From NCBI GenBank assembly GCA_936440205.1, contig OW387150.1, positions 37,940,295 to 38,004,294 on the forward strand: a DNA stretch of 64,000 nucleotides. The letters are read 5' to 3'. This document shows positions 39,701-48,600 of this stretch, in pieces. This DNA is from Lepidonotus clava (Eukaryota > Annelida > Polychaeta > Phyllodocida > Polynoidae). Positions within the stretch are counted from its first letter, which is position 1, and every line of letters starts with the position of its first letter. The notes under the pieces were generated by a model. It worked only from the letters and a program-made list of their open reading frames with translations, made no database searches and was not told the origin of the DNA. The position numbers were made by a program, and so were the translations under genes.

Positions 39701-42700
39701 CATAAATAACATAATTGTTACGTGCCATCTTAGTAAGTACCAGACTGACTAAGGAAGTATAGCTGCATAATGTTTCTGTAAGCTAAGTGGTAAGAACGAT
39801 TTACTTTGATTTGTTATTAATAGAAATGAAAAGGATGGTCAGAGGCAGGACTTGTGGTGGTCATCAAGCTATGTCATAAGCATGATGATAAGTACGATAA
39901 CGATAGAAGTTAATGTAGATTTAAGTGGCAGCTAAGCAAGATGAGGCTGTCATCACAATGCCTGCTCAGTGATGTGTGTGTGGTGGTATCACGTACCTGT
40001 AGTATGCTTAGCTATGAGTTAAGGTATAAACTCAATAAAGGGAACGGTATATAAGTAACACTGCATTTTGAGCTCAGTAAAAAATGACTTTTTCTTTGCA
40101 TGATTTCTTTTTTATTACAGATTTTTTGCCATACAGTAAAACCTGGGTGGCTACTGTTGGCAACTTTAAGTGAAACTGTCACTTGGTGTGGTAGTGCTGG
40201 GCAAGACCAGACACAAAATCCGTCATTTTCATTTTTCTTTGCATGAATAAAACTTATGTTCCCTTCATGTCAGGAGATAAAATCTAACTTAATGAAGTTA
40301 CATAATGCATAATATTGAAGCATTTCTCCTTGAATTGTTGTAAAAACAGTTGTAACTGTCTTTTAGAACTCTCCTGTCTCCACCCACAGGAGGAGGGAAA
40401 GGTTCTCAGACAAACGGTGTTCCCCAGTTTCAATCTCACAGGCCATGTAAACAACAAATCAGTTTTTAAACAGTAAATTAAATTAACTCTTGTTGAAACT
40501 GTGATAGTTTATACGTGAAGAACATAATTATACTCTACAAGTTGTCACTCTTTAGAATACATTCAAATGAATTTGGGTCAGAGACCACCCCTGGGTGAGT
40601 GACCGCCCCTGACCTATTTGCCTCAGACTAGAGTTACAGCAGCCATGTCCTCCAGGCAAGTTCATAAATCTAAATTTAGAGAGTGTCACTCTAGCGTATC
40701 CACTACCCCTTCTCTCCTCCCCCCACCACTCTTCGTCCATTGCTATTTTTGTCTTTTCTTCAGTCATACGTTTCTGAAGGGGCTTTAACTATGGACCGCT
40801 GACAGCTGGAGGCCTAGCGTCTGAAGACATGAATTTGTTTCATGGTCAAAATATACCACCAGAGGCTCCAAGTCTCCTGATTTTCAAGGAGATCTCCCTC
40901 CTCTTGGCCCTTTTTCAAAGACCTCCTGGATCTCCTGCGATTCAGAAAAATCTCCTGGATTTTGAGTATATATTATATACACTAAAAATATCTAACAATT
41001 ATATAGACTTAAAAAGACCGGAAATTTCATGTAAAATGCATGAAATTGTACATTTCAAAAGACTATATTCTATATCTTTTTAACAGACACTTTACTTTTG
41101 ACATTTCATTTAAATTTTAGCCACATATATTAAATTCAGATTCAAAATTACAACCTGAAATACTTTCTAGGATTCATGTTAGACCTATTCTTTCTCAGGA
41201 TAGAAACCTCCCGCATTTTACCTCTTTAATATATATATATATAGACCTCGTGCAGACGTGGTCTAGTGACAACATCTGCACAAGGTCTATATATATTTAG
41301 ACATTGTGCAGACGTGGTCATGTGATCACCATGTGGTGATCACCAAAAAGTGATCATGTGACCACGTCTGCACAAGGTCTATATATATATATATAGACCT
41401 TGTGCAGAAAAAGTGATCACGTGACCACATCTGCACAAGGTCTATAGACCTTGCGCAGACGTGGTCACGTGATCACTTTTTGGTGATCACCACATGGTAA
41501 TCTATTCCACATGCTACAGAATTAATACAAATAAATCAATTTATAAACCAATGCAATTCAACTGTTTTTACAATATAATGTATCCTCAAATTCTGTTATA
41601 AATTTTTCATAAATATGTATATAGTTAGACCACTATATGCATGGTTACACCACTATATGTACGGTGACGCACTTATTGAAATCACCATTTCCTTGTTTCT
41701 TGGCTAAAATAATTTTTTAGATATAGTTTGATGCATCCTAAAATTAGCACATGTTAATGGCCTATTTACATCCATTAATTTTCTTTCTCTATCTTAAAAG
41801 AAATATTATGCAATTACTAAATTTTGTGTGTGGTATATGTGCGGTGACGCAGTTTGTATTTTTTACATTACCTTTGATCATATTCCTAATTAAAATTGAT
41901 CATTTTTTGCATGTTTCTCGCTCAAATGTCATTATATGGCACCCATCTATATTGAAGGAAAATATTTTTCACTAATCCTCATATTTATCTATTTTATACT
42001 GGTTTTCATTGGTATATGTACGGAGACGCACTTTCCTACCCCAAACATTATGGTGTTACATATCCCTTTCTGAACTTCAAAATTTTGTAAGAAAATTGAT
42101 ATTTTTTCTTCTATATTAAACCCCAAAGTGTGGGCAATTAAATACCCAATTTTAACACATGGATGAGTTTCTCTATTAATATTTCAAGTACATCTAAAAA
42201 TGACTGTTTCAGTATATGTATGGTGACGCACTTATTACACAATGCGATTTTGTTAAAAAATACAAAAATTCGAAATCCATATTATTTCTGTTTATCTATG
42301 TTTGGAGTAATGGTCTTGTCTAATGATTTTTGATAAGTAAGTATGTTTGATAACAATTTAAAAAAAAAAATACAGCATTATATTCACTGCCATAACATGG
42401 TTTTCCTGAAAAAAAGGGCCAAAAATGGCAGTTTTTTAAAGCCATAATTTTGATAAAATTGATTAAATACCCTTAAAAGTAGGTTCCCAAGGGAGAACAA
42501 ATCAAGGTTTATCTTAATGTATTCATGAAATATACAAATATTCTTTCTTTTCTTATTTTTTGTTCAGTGTTATTGAATTTTGCCGTTTGGCACCCTTTCA
42601 GGAGAAGTGACCATATAGGCCTGATGATAAGGCTGAGGGTGTTCAGGACTATAAACCAGCTGTATCAGTGTGACCTTATCAGCTGATAACTCGGTAGAGT

Positions 42701-45700
42701 TGGCTTCTATTGTGGTGTAACTCACATTATATATAACGTCCAGTGAGTGGTCAGTCGGTCAGTGACCCCTGCGGCCCTCGACCCCTGAGTCGGACATGGT
42801 GGCACGTGTCCTGTGGCCCGTTGCACAATGGGTTTCGTAATAACGAAAATAATTTTATTAACGAAATTAATATTTTCGTAACAATGATGGTTTCCACACA
42901 ATTTTTTTTCTATATTTAGAATGCCCCCAGAGAGCTGTAACTTTTACTGAATTTTCTCTATTTTTTCCCCTTTTTAAATCAATTTACAGAATTCAATTTC
43001 ATTCATTAGAACCCAAAGATTTTACTACTGTTGTAAAATCGTAACAATGAAATCTTTGTTAAAGATATCTTTGTTTGATCCTCACAATGAAAATCCATTG
43101 TGCAACGGGCCACTGGTGACAACGATGGCCCTAGGCCCTAAAAATCGATACGGCAACACAACCTTTTTTAGGGTTAAGTGACATGTGACATGGAATTCTG
43201 AATAGATAGTGACATGTGACATGTGTAATTCGCCCAACCACAGATAGCTGGTTTCTTACCTGCAGGTTAGCCTACAACCAGGTGCATGCTGGGTAATATG
43301 TCGACAAAAGTCGGGGTTTTACTATTGGAATTTTCATGAATTGTATCATTATTTGTAGATTAACATTGGGTATAAATAAATTCATTATTATTTTTCAAAT
43401 AAGTATCCATATACATTTAATATTCCTGAGTTTTAATTTTACATGTGACTTCAGAAATGAAGGTTAAATGAATACCTATTAAAAAAAACGCAAGCGACAA
43501 TGTAAAAGGACTTCTGCATTTCTCAAACTTGACGTCGCATACCAGGACCCCCATCATGCCCTTCTCCTCCCGTCAATACCTCTAGACTTATTGCACGTTC
43601 TTCATTTCATCCCCCCCCCACCCCGCCTACTTATTAATGCTAAATTGGCCCCTGCACGTTCCCCCATGTTGCCCTTTGATAAGGAGTCTACATATGGTTG
43701 ATGAGATAAGTGTGCATGCCATAAGGTCAGACATGGAGGGGTTGGGAGGGGGGACTGGTCACTCAGATAAGGGACTGCTGGTCACTATATACTGAGAATT
43801 CCACTAGTCTACCTACTGACGGACAGACAGTGGGCAGTAAACACTCGTTCATTATTAATGTGATAAGGCTTTTGTATAGAAATTTTCAATAATCATGGCA
43901 TTATTTGAGGTTAAACATGATATAGATCAATACATGCTATTTTCTCATATTGTATCCATGTATATTATTATTTTCTAACTTGGTTTCAAAATTCATTTAT
44001 TACATATGGATATAGGACAAATTTGGTTAAATTTTCTATATATTTCCCTGTGTTTTTGGCGACAAAAATTGGTCCAAATTAACCTACAGGTGCTTAAAAT
44101 ACTAAAAATTAGTTATCTGTGGTAGGGAGAATTATGTATAAGTATATATATACATATGTTTGTCAGTAGAGAAAAGATTACGTTGATACTGTATCTTGAA
44201 GAAGAGTATCATCTCGGAGTATCACTTCCTGATAGAATACCCCGTGTATGATCAGGAGCGGCAGGTTGCAGTCATTTATTGATTTTCCCGGTGATTTGTT
44301 TTTTCCATCGAACCATTCTGTGAATGACCTTTGGTGATTTATAAGTCTTCCCCTGCCATAAGCTGCCCAGGCATAATTATGTTGTAGGTGGCGCTGCAGT
44401 AAGGCGTGAACTTTGGTGAATACAATCTCATAGACCTAATGGTTAAGGATCCTTCTTTTCAACATTCTGAATGATCATAGAAGGCTAGCACCTTCTGGTA
44501 AGTCTATGTTTTTCATTTCATATAAATGGAAAGTTTTAGATTTGAATGAATTGTTTAAGTATATTTTCTATGTAAGTGGTTCCCACCTTCCTTGCCTGTA
44601 GCCTTATCAGTGGTATCCAAGGGGTTGTATTCACCAAAGAAAATGGCGGAGATAAGGCCTAGTATTGAGAGGCTCCCAAATTATGAGAATAGTTCAGGGG
44701 TGCTACAATGGGGAGTGGGGGGTATAAGCCAAGATGCGTCTCATATTAATTAGGCATCTGCTAGGAATAGATGCCTGAAGTGAAAAGGTTGTCACGCTAG
44801 GATATTACGTACAGACATGTCTTGCACGTGCTTCCTGTATAGATTCTTCAAACAACAAACACTTCATGTAATGTCTGATAAAATGTATTGGATGTAGGTA
44901 TGTTGTAGGGCTTACGGGAAGATGTCACAGCAGGTCGCAGCCAATAGGCATTGACTTTACACCATGTGGCCTCCACTGTTGGGTTACTGAAGGCCACAGC
45001 CTGCTGCCATGGGGCTGCAGCCTGATATAAAGAGGGTAGGGACACTACCTTAATGTCCTTACATGACCTCATTAACTAATTACTTAATTAGGGCATGCAA
45101 TGTACACAACCCCTTCCATTATTTCATCTTCCCATGGCCTACTCATATAATTACCCTACTTCTTCTAAAACGATGTCCTTTCGCATGTTGCTGCCTACAT
45201 ACTGAACTTTCCTCAGGTCTTACCAAGAACCAGCAAAATAGGCCATAACCAACCTGTCCATCTGGTTGCTGTTTTGTTAAACTGCTTTTTAAAGGACCAG
45301 TGGGAACCAGCAAATTCAGTCATGACCCCATTACTTAGTTCCAGCCTTCATGGTATAGTGGTAAGGACCTTCACCTCCAGACCCAAAGGTTGTGGATTCG
45401 AATCCTCAAAGAATTCATCATTGCCAGCATTTTTCAGCCTGGCGAAGCCACTTGTATTGATAAAGGAAGGTGTCTCTCGTCTTTAATGAGATGGCAATGG
45501 GCTGTAGAATGCTGTAGCTGCTCTGTGGCACATAGGGGGGACCCCTTTTCTCGATTTCATGAATTCAGGGTGGAAAACACCCCCTTTTTTCAATTTTCGC
45601 AGACATACAAACATGATTTCAAATGACCCCCTTCTCCACGATTTTTAGAACGGTGATGCGTATCCAGTGGATTTGTGAGTGGGAGTACCGGGGGAGAGTA

Positions 45701-47616
45701 AAATAAGATTACTTTACCCTGCATACTTCTAGCAGAGACCTTGTATGTAAATATATATAGGATATATCGAGACTGGAAAGCTTCTCTTTGGCCTTATGTG
45801 ACCATTCCTGTGGTGGCTGGTAGGATCAACTATGAGTCTGACCAAGGTCTGGGCATTACCAGTGTAATTGAGGCGTGTGGGGTGGTGTAGTGGTCAACGT
45901 GTCAGTCTGTTGCGCGGGCAGCCCAGGTTCAATCCTGGGCTAGGGTGAGCTGGCTACTATACCCCTCTACACATGTCCCAGTGGCAACAACTGGGTTATC
46001 AAAGGTCTCCGGTAGACCACCGGCTGTTGTGTGTGTGGCCCTGTCTATGGGACCATGCTCATTAAAGAACACCTACCTTGGTAAATGTGTAGGGGTATGG
46101 TCTCTATCTTCTCATAGATTCGTTCATTTCATAGATACGATCATCAAAGACAGAATTGTCAAATCCTGTTCTCGCCGTGATAAGACCTCAGATGTTGATA
46201 CGGCATTAAACCCCAATAACTATCTAACTAACTAACCAGTGTAATTGTGGAATAGCCAGTGGCACCACACTAGCTATTTTTACCATAGGCATAATGGTCA
46301 ATCCAAATCAAGTCCTACCAAGGGCCAGGGGGCAGGCCTGTAGTGCATAACAGGTTTACCCCTGGCTTTCAAGTCTCAATATATCCTATTTTACATACAT
46401 ACATACAAGGTCTCTGCTTCTAGCACACATGCAGACTGGTACTTGTGAAGGTAGGCTGAACACACTGGTCATGTGAGGTAACCGCATCCCAGAACCAAGC
46501 CCCTAACATGACGTGATGTGAAGTAAACATGTCCCAGAACTAGGTGCCCCCAGAACACCTGATGGTCAGGGAACACTCGCATCTATCTACGGGTGATGTC
46601 TGATGTCCACACAACCACTCGGCTATTTCATCGGCCTAGAATTTTGGCATAGGGCTTAGGGGCCTTCCGTTAAGTACGTACGCATCAAGGGGGGGTGGGG
46701 GGGGTCTAAAATCTTTGAAGATTTGCGTACATACTAAAGGGAAGGCCCGTTAGTGACATGACACATGCCGCATGGGATCCAATACAAAAAATTAACATGG
46801 GAAACTGGATGACCATGCCCCCCCCCCCCCGACCACTAACTGGGATTTAACCCCCCCCCCCCGCCGTCGTCCTCCACCATGTGATGTACATATATGTGGC
46901 TGGGGGAGGTGTGGCCAGCCAAGCGTATCACACACCACAGTGAGCAGGGGCGGATTTAGAGTGGGGCCCCAGGGGGTGTAGGGGGTGCACGCCCCCTCTA
47001 TTTTTGGCCAAATATTAACTATTATAATGTAAGGTTGCCGGACCTCTGCGCCCTCTCTTTTGAAAATCCTTGGATTCGCCCCTGTTGATGACTTGGAGCT
47101 CACGTTCTTGTAACATTATCTATGAAGTTAATATTATGGCCTCATGCAATAAGAATGTCATAATAACTTTCTGTTTAGGTGTGGTTGAGACCTCACTTAA
47201 AGAAGATGTCACAATGAGACCACACTTAAAGAGGATGTCACAATAATGTTCTGTTTAGGTTAGGTTGACACCTAACCTAATAAGATGGTCACAGTAACAT
47301 TCTGTTTAAGTAAGGTTAAGACCTGACATAATCAGAATGTCACAATAGAATTCTGTTTAAGTAAGGTCTGGACCTTACCTAATCAGAACGTTACAGTGGC
47401 TTTTTCTTTTGATTTGGTCTACCTATTCAGAATTTTATGATACCATTCAATTTTGATCAGGTCTAAACCTCCTAGAACAATAATGTAACAGTTACGTGAC
47501 ATTTTAGTAAGTAACTGACAAACCAAAAAAGTGTGGTTGCATAACGTGACTATTATGTTATACAACTGTGCATGCATGCATGCATGCATACATACATACA
47601 TACATACATACATACA

Positions 47617-47650
<34 letters not shown>

Positions 47651-47665
47651 CACTACGTACATACG

Positions 47666-47697
<32 letters not shown>

Positions 47698-47734
47698 ATA
47701 CATAAATCCATACATCCATACACACACACATACA

Positions 47735-47765
<31 letters not shown>

Positions 47766-48227
47766 GACATATGTATGTACATACATACATCCATACACAC
47801 ATACATCTACATGAAGGATATTTTGACAGGCGGCATGGAGCCCTGGATTAAATAATATGCTGGTGATATGAGAATATTGTATGTTGCGATGAATCCACAA
47901 TTCCCTCCCCATAGTCAAGTCTGAGTAGAGGTAACGTACATGTTTATGATTAATAATCTGAGTAGACTTACCTATATCGGGCTCCTCCCGTCGTCCCCCA
48001 CATCCCTTAGAGCCCCATACCGTCCCGTCCTCCCCCACCTCCAGGACCTTCAGGGGCCCCGGGCCGTCCTCCATGGTCATCGTCACCCGCTCGGACAGCT
48101 CCAGGGTGAAGTGGCATGTCTCCTGGGTCGGCGGGCAGGCCGGGGTCACGTGGTGCGCTCCTCCAGGGCGGGCGGGGAGCAGGAGGAGAAGGAGCGGGAG
48201 GAGGAGGAATAGGTGGTGGCCAGGCAT
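24551..48227 (-). CDS. Membrane-anchored laccase-like multicopper oxidase, complete, 16 coding exons
   Basis: Coding exons in transcript order: 48227-47972, 39174-39074, 36835-36690, 35927-35804, 35475-35366, 34883-34777, 34301-34237, 33415-33255, 32931-32841, 32296-32172, 31729-31522, 31185-31038, 27910-27758, 26383-26255, 25634-25470 and 24735-24551. They give 2274 nt and 757 residues, with every junction phase consistent. The family couples one-electron oxidation of a substrate (phenols, ascorbate or metal ions) to reduction of O2 to water at four coppers. All ligand motifs are present: HFH (136-138), HWYHSH (177-182), HPVHIH (556-561) and HCHVEFHNAEGM (647-658), including the type 1 Cys648 and Met658. 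A signal peptide (1-~24) and a C-terminal transmembrane helix (~717-737) with a short basic tail make it a type I membrane protein with an extracellular catalytic domain. Substrate cannot be read from sequence. Intron 8 uses a GC donor. The gene is convergent with NT5E. Confidence 0.92.
25085..25475 (-). repeat. 61-bp array carrying the oxidase exon 15 donor, about 6 extra copies
   Basis: On the gene strand the true junction reads CTGAAGCACGAACAGCAGG|GTAGGTATGG; the copies read CTGAAGCACACCCACCAGG|GTAGGTATGG or close variants, at about 25151, 25212, 25273, 25338 and 25398, with a decayed copy near 25092. Spacing is about 61 bp. Confidence 0.9.
25470..25634 (-). CDS. Oxidase exon 15: HCH...H....M type 1 copper motif
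   Basis: It encodes residues 643-696. YWFMHCHVEFHNAEGMALVMQ contains the Cys flanked by two type 3 histidines, the type 1 His653 and the axial Met658. The donor is G|GTAGGT. Confidence 0.95.
25709..26067. mobile_element. MITE family D filling oxidase intron 14
   Basis: TAATTCTCCCTAGC at 25709 is mirrored by GCTAGGGAGAATTA ending at 26067: a perfect 14-bp inverted repeat. TACCTGCAGG occurs near both ends. Further copies lie near 43255-43440 and 43863-44138. Confidence 0.75.
26255..26383 (-). CDS. Oxidase exon 14
   Basis: It encodes residues 600-641: WTNESWAGGHVPGL, APMKDSLVIPVGGY and FRTDNPG match the segment between the third and fourth copper motifs of laccases. The acceptor TTTAAG is the only one that keeps frame. 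Confidence 0.9.
26637..26951. mobile_element. MITE family B copy in oxidase intron 13
   Basis: GTGGCCAATTGCATTATAAATT at the left and ATTGTGCAACGGGCAAC at the right, with TTTCGTGACAATGAAA- and CATTGTTACTTTGATTG-type interior blocks. Confidence 0.6.
26952..27757. other. Oxidase intron 13, central part
   Basis: No reading frame or clear mobile element recognised. Short GCAATGGAACCT / CAATGGAGAACC / AAATGGGGATTTAC repeats occur near 26995-27110. Confidence 0.4.
27758..27910 (-). CDS. Oxidase exon 13: HPVHIHGH copper motif
   Basis: It encodes residues 549-598. HPVHIHGHSLQVLKVGYPYYD carries H556, H559 and H561 (type 1, 2 and 3 ligands). The acceptor is ATTTTAG; the donor CTGA|GTATGT (phase 1). 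Confidence 0.95.
28495..28835. repeat. G-rich minisatellite, ~50-55 bp period, in intron 12
   Basis: Purine-rich units of the form GGGGCCAATGGGCAGGG, GGCTAGGGGGCAAGGGG and ATGAGAGGGTGAGGGG are repeated. C-rich frames on the minus strand are artefacts. Confidence 0.8.
28940..29242. mobile_element. MITE family B copy in intron 12
   Basis: The left end GTGGCCTGTTGCACAATG and right end ATTGTGCAACCGGCCAC are near-perfect inverted repeats enclosing about 300 bp with the family AACAACGAAATG-type interior. Confidence 0.7.
29243..30605. other. Oxidase intron 12, central part
   Basis: No coding segment recognised. Near 30420-30590 a palindromic GGGGTCATCCTCAGGTAGCC / CACCTAAGGATGACCC repeat occurs, with related sequence near 2270-2350 and 16410-16490. 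The segment 29300-29530 loosely resembles the 30606 MITE. Confidence 0.4.
30606..30812. mobile_element. MITE with perfect 19-bp TIRs
   Basis: TACTAGATGCTGTTCAGCT at 30606-30624 is exactly complementary to AGCTGAACAGCATCTAGTA at 30794-30812. It is 207 bp and non-coding, and abuts the exon 12 junction array. Confidence 0.8.
30819..31049 (-). repeat. 41-bp array carrying the oxidase exon 12 donor, 6 copies
   Basis: The true junction on the gene strand is GTCAACAACGAAC|GTAGGTCTCATCC then CCAAACATCTTACC. The copies read TATCAACAATGTACATAGCT, ATTCAACAATGTACATAGGT and similar, each followed by a CTCAAACATCTTAC block, starting about every 41 bp (30821, 30859, 30900, 30941, 30982, 31024). Confidence 0.85.
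31038..31185 (-). CDS. Oxidase exon 12
   Basis: It encodes residues 499-547. It is Cys-rich (EHCHF, SCVSGLCRRCEHR) and leads into LHLPINKTIQFNFAV, the strand before the third copper motif. The donor is C|GTAGGT (phase 1). Confidence 0.9.
31522..31729 (-). CDS. Oxidase exon 11
   Basis: It encodes residues 430-498: ECHPITDLSLSLPKPTLQPA followed by DLVEYFLNFHFAF, as at the start of the third cupredoxin domain. The donor is ATG|GTGGGT (phase 0). Confidence 0.9.
31961..32165 (-). repeat. Three extra copies of the oxidase exon 10 end with donor
   Basis: The last ~45 nt of exon 10 and the donor recur in intron 10 at about 32099, 32036 and 31963 (spacing 63-73 bp). The real end reads CACTACTACAATTGTCCTTA then TTC|GTGAGT; the copies read ACTTCTACAACTGTCCTTAT then ATGTGAGA or similar. 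All three retain a GTGAG donor core. Confidence 0.9.
32172..32296 (-). CDS. Oxidase exon 10
   Basis: It encodes residues 388-428. KVEAGYVHAILRYDGAPEAD corresponds to the end of the second cupredoxin domain. It ends TATTC|GTGAGT (phase 2); reading on would meet TGA at once. Confidence 0.9.
32841..32931 (-). CDS. Oxidase exon 9
   Basis: It encodes residues 358-387, YDFYIEATDPLSVGNYWIRA..., matching the conserved YDFV...G.YWIR segment of domain 2. The preceding intron has a GC donor; this acceptor is TCTGCAG|G. Confidence 0.92.
33255..33415 (-). CDS. Oxidase exon 8, ending at a GC splice donor
   Basis: It encodes residues 304-356: YFRFRVIGASMMFPLRVSVD and HLKPQPADSVIVFNGER are typical of laccase domain 2. 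The donor is AGAG|GCAAGT. No GT site nearby keeps frame with exon 9. Confidence 0.92.
33443..34236. other. Oxidase intron 7
   Basis: Near 33443-33500 is a short GGGTTAGGGTGGTGGTGAG-like repeat. The rest holds no recognised coding or mobile sequence. Confidence 0.4.
34237..34301 (-). CDS. Oxidase exon 7
   Basis: A 65-nt exon for residues 283-303 (QYNGQDMRYPKRTYVPYEVY). Both splice sites are good and it is needed to keep phase between exons 6 and 8. Confidence 0.85.
34777..34883 (-). CDS. Oxidase exon 6
   Basis: It encodes residues 247-281, with VDAGVLPFVSALINGRG matching the ...SALINGRG block common to animal laccases. The donor is G|GTCAGT (phase 1). Confidence 0.9.
34978..35345. other. Oxidase intron 5
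   Basis: No repeat or RNA gene recognised. Confidence 0.4.
35366..35475 (-). CDS. Oxidase exon 5
   Basis: It encodes residues 210-245 (FEGDFYMVIQDWMRENTEDL...), the start of domain 2. The acceptor is TTTCAG|GGCGAC and the donor AA|GTTAGT (phase 2). Confidence 0.92.
35494..35546 (-). repeat. Copy of the oxidase exon 5 acceptor and start
   Basis: On the gene strand, GGTTTCTGGGCAACTTCCCA then CTGCCGCTCTTTAAAGG and TGACATCTACACG mirrors the true GGTTTCAGGGCGACTTCCCC..., 62 bp upstream in transcript sense. The copied acceptor has CTG in place of CAG. Confidence 0.85.
35804..35927 (-). CDS. Oxidase exon 4: HWYHSH copper motif
   Basis: It encodes residues 169-209. FLADPAGTHWYHSHYGSQRS carries the second ligand pair (H180, H182); GAAGAFIVLERDEE follows as in laccases. 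Confidence 0.95.
36110..36689. other. Oxidase intron 3
   Basis: AT-rich, no recognised repeat or coding sequence. Confidence 0.4.
36690..36835 (-). CDS. Oxidase exon 3: HFHG copper motif
   Basis: It encodes residues 120-167. STIHFHGAKQ has H136 and H138; [21 protein letters not shown] is the standard continuation in multicopper oxidases. The donor is G|GTCAGT (phase 2). Confidence 0.95.
37199..39060 (-). repeat. 33-bp minisatellite beginning at the oxidase exon 2 donor, about 56 copies
   Basis: The unit (plus strand) is GCAGTGCCCTGTGTAGTCTG then TCCCCTGCCCCAT. At the exon side the array grades into the junction: gene-strand GTCTACAAGGGACAACAGG|TAAC of exon 2 is followed by TAGTCTATAAGGGACACTGC and then regular units. 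Because 33 is a multiple of three, long apparent frames (up to about 386 codons) run on both strands; they are artefacts. Confidence 0.9.
39074..39174 (-). CDS. Oxidase exon 2
   Basis: It encodes residues 87-119: GSLKRVLLYNNSLPGPPIIV followed by YKGQQ, the classic first strands of a laccase. The acceptor is CCCCGTAG; the donor CAG|GTAACA (phase 0). Confidence 0.93.
39455..39790. mobile_element. MITE family A copy in oxidase intron 1
   Basis: CCAGCCAAGCATGTGACATT starts the copy, with ACTATAACGTTATAGCAATG, GGTTCTTGTTACATTATTTTGATGG and paired AACATTCTG motifs inside. Confidence 0.65.
39791..41225. other. Oxidase intron 1, gene-free part
   Basis: No coding exon was recognised. A palindromic TCTCCTGATTTTCAAGGAG and neighbouring CTCCTGGATCTCCTG repeats lie at 40870-40965. 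Confidence 0.4.
41228..41505. mobile_element. Palindromic MITE cluster, AGACCTTGTGCAGACGTGG type
   Basis: At least three inverted or direct copies of AGACCTTGTGCAGACGTGG and CACATGGTGATCAC / GTGATCACCATGTGG blocks form stacked hairpins separated by TATATA runs. A partial relative lies at 53937-53992. Confidence 0.65.
41654..42233. repeat. Four ~180-bp spaced copies of a 21-bp box
   Basis: TATATGTACGGTGACGCACTT (within two or three changes) occurs at 41654, 41834, 42013 and 42213. The DNA between boxes is AT-rich and much less alike. This looks like an old satellite in which one box stayed recognisable. Confidence 0.65.
42234..42811. other. Gene-free part of oxidase intron 1
   Basis: No frame or repeat recognised. 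Confidence 0.35.
42812..43113. mobile_element. MITE family B, best-preserved copy
   Basis: GTGGCCCGTTGCACAATGG is exactly mirrored by CCATTGTGCAACGGGCCAC (19 bp). The interior has TTTCGTAATAACGAAAAT, an AGAGCTGTAACTTTTACTG block and a TTTACAGAATTCAATTTCA block. Confidence 0.8.
43255..43440. mobile_element. MITE family D fragment
   Basis: TTACCTGCAGGTTAGCCTAC and GGAATTTTCATGAATTGTAT then CATTATTTG match the left half of the 25709 element. Confidence 0.55.
43863..44138. mobile_element. MITE family D fragment
   Basis: TAGAAATTTTCAATAATCATGG, TAACCTACAGGTGCTTAAAATAC and GGTAGGGAGAATTA match the middle and right end of the 25709 element. Confidence 0.6.
45344..45490 (+). mobile_element. tRNA-derived SINE-like fragment
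   Basis: TCATGGTATAGTGGTAAGGA resembles an A box region and GGATTCGAATCC a B box, spaced as in tRNA genes. The sequence does not fold as an intact tRNA by eye, so it is called a SINE head or tRNA pseudogene. Confidence 0.4.
45872..46236 (+). mobile_element. tRNA-derived SINE with TAAC-type tail
   Basis: The head GGGTGGTGTAGTGGTCAACG has an A box-like motif and GGTTCAATCCTGGGCTA a B box exact to GGTTCAANCC. It is followed by a ~270-bp body and ends CATTAAACCCCAATAACTAT then CTAACTAACTAAC, a simple tail usual for such SINEs. Confidence 0.65.
46945..47084. mobile_element. CAGGGGCGGATYYAG MITE
   Basis: CAGGGGCGGATTTAG at the left and TTGGATTCGCCCCTG at the right are inverse. The interior has CCTCTATTTTTGGCCAAATATT and TTTGAAAATCC. 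Relatives lie at 48594, 52775, 57766 and 60496. The terminus resembles hAT-type MITEs. Confidence 0.65.
47100..47560. mobile_element. MITE family A copy with internal ~50-bp blocks
   Basis: The order of CATAATAACTTTCTGTTTAGG, TTAGGTTGACACCTAACCTA and similar blocks matches 16650-17050; the end ATAACGTGACTATTATG fits the family terminus. Confidence 0.6.
47565..47812. repeat. CATG/CATA and TA microsatellite
   Basis: GCATGCATGC then many CATA units, a TA run, and CATA units again. Short frames across it are artefacts. Confidence 0.95.
47972..48227 (-). CDS. Oxidase exon 1: start codon and signal peptide
   Basis: It encodes residues 1-85 plus one base. MPGHHLFLLLPLLLLLLPAR is a strong signal peptide, with cleavage likely near GGA-HH. 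The frame is open for 33 codons further upstream with another ATG, but that would bury the signal peptide, so 48227 is preferred. The donor GATATAG|GTAAGT matches exon 2 in phase. Confidence 0.88.
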
Positions 48228-48600
48228 GGCGAAGTGCAGACAGAGACTAACTGGGACGGCTGGCTTAACGGGGGAACTGTTGTGTGTGTCTGTGTGTATG
48301 TTGGGGGGGGGGGGGGGGGGGGTCACAAGGTGATCCTATTCTCCCCTCCCCCTCTACTCCCCTCCCCCTCTACTCCCCTCCCCCACCTGTAGCTCGTCGG
48401 AGGCTTTAGTACCTTTTGGGGCCCTTGATTGGAGGGTCCCCATGTCGCATTTTTATTATTATTATTATTATTATTATTGAAATATCTCTCCAATACAAGA
48501 AGTTCTTCCGATGTAGGTGAAAAATACAATAATGATGATCAAATTTATTAACGACTTTAAGAAATGATTATGTCCCTTGTCTCTTAACTTCCCCAGCGAC
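48228..48600. other. 5' flank of the oxidase gene with homopolymer and triplet runs
   Basis: It has a ~20-bp G run at 48303, CCCCTCCCCCTCTACTCC repeats at 48345-48385 and a (TTA)n run at about 48453-48480. No TATA box is evident on the minus strand. Confidence 0.5.

Noticed and set aside
44848-45072. 74-codon minus-strand frame within oxidase intron 1
   Set aside because: It has no multicopper oxidase similarity, and exon 1 joins exon 2 directly in phase, so no extra exon is required.
45344-45946. tRNA genes
   Set aside because: A and B box-like motifs are present, but an intact cloverleaf is not, and the 45872 copy has a SINE body and tail.
48228-48326. Upstream in-frame ATG for the oxidase
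   Set aside because: It would put 33 mostly polar or Pro-rich residues before the signal peptide and derives from a poly-C tract; the ATG at 48227 gives a normal signal peptide.
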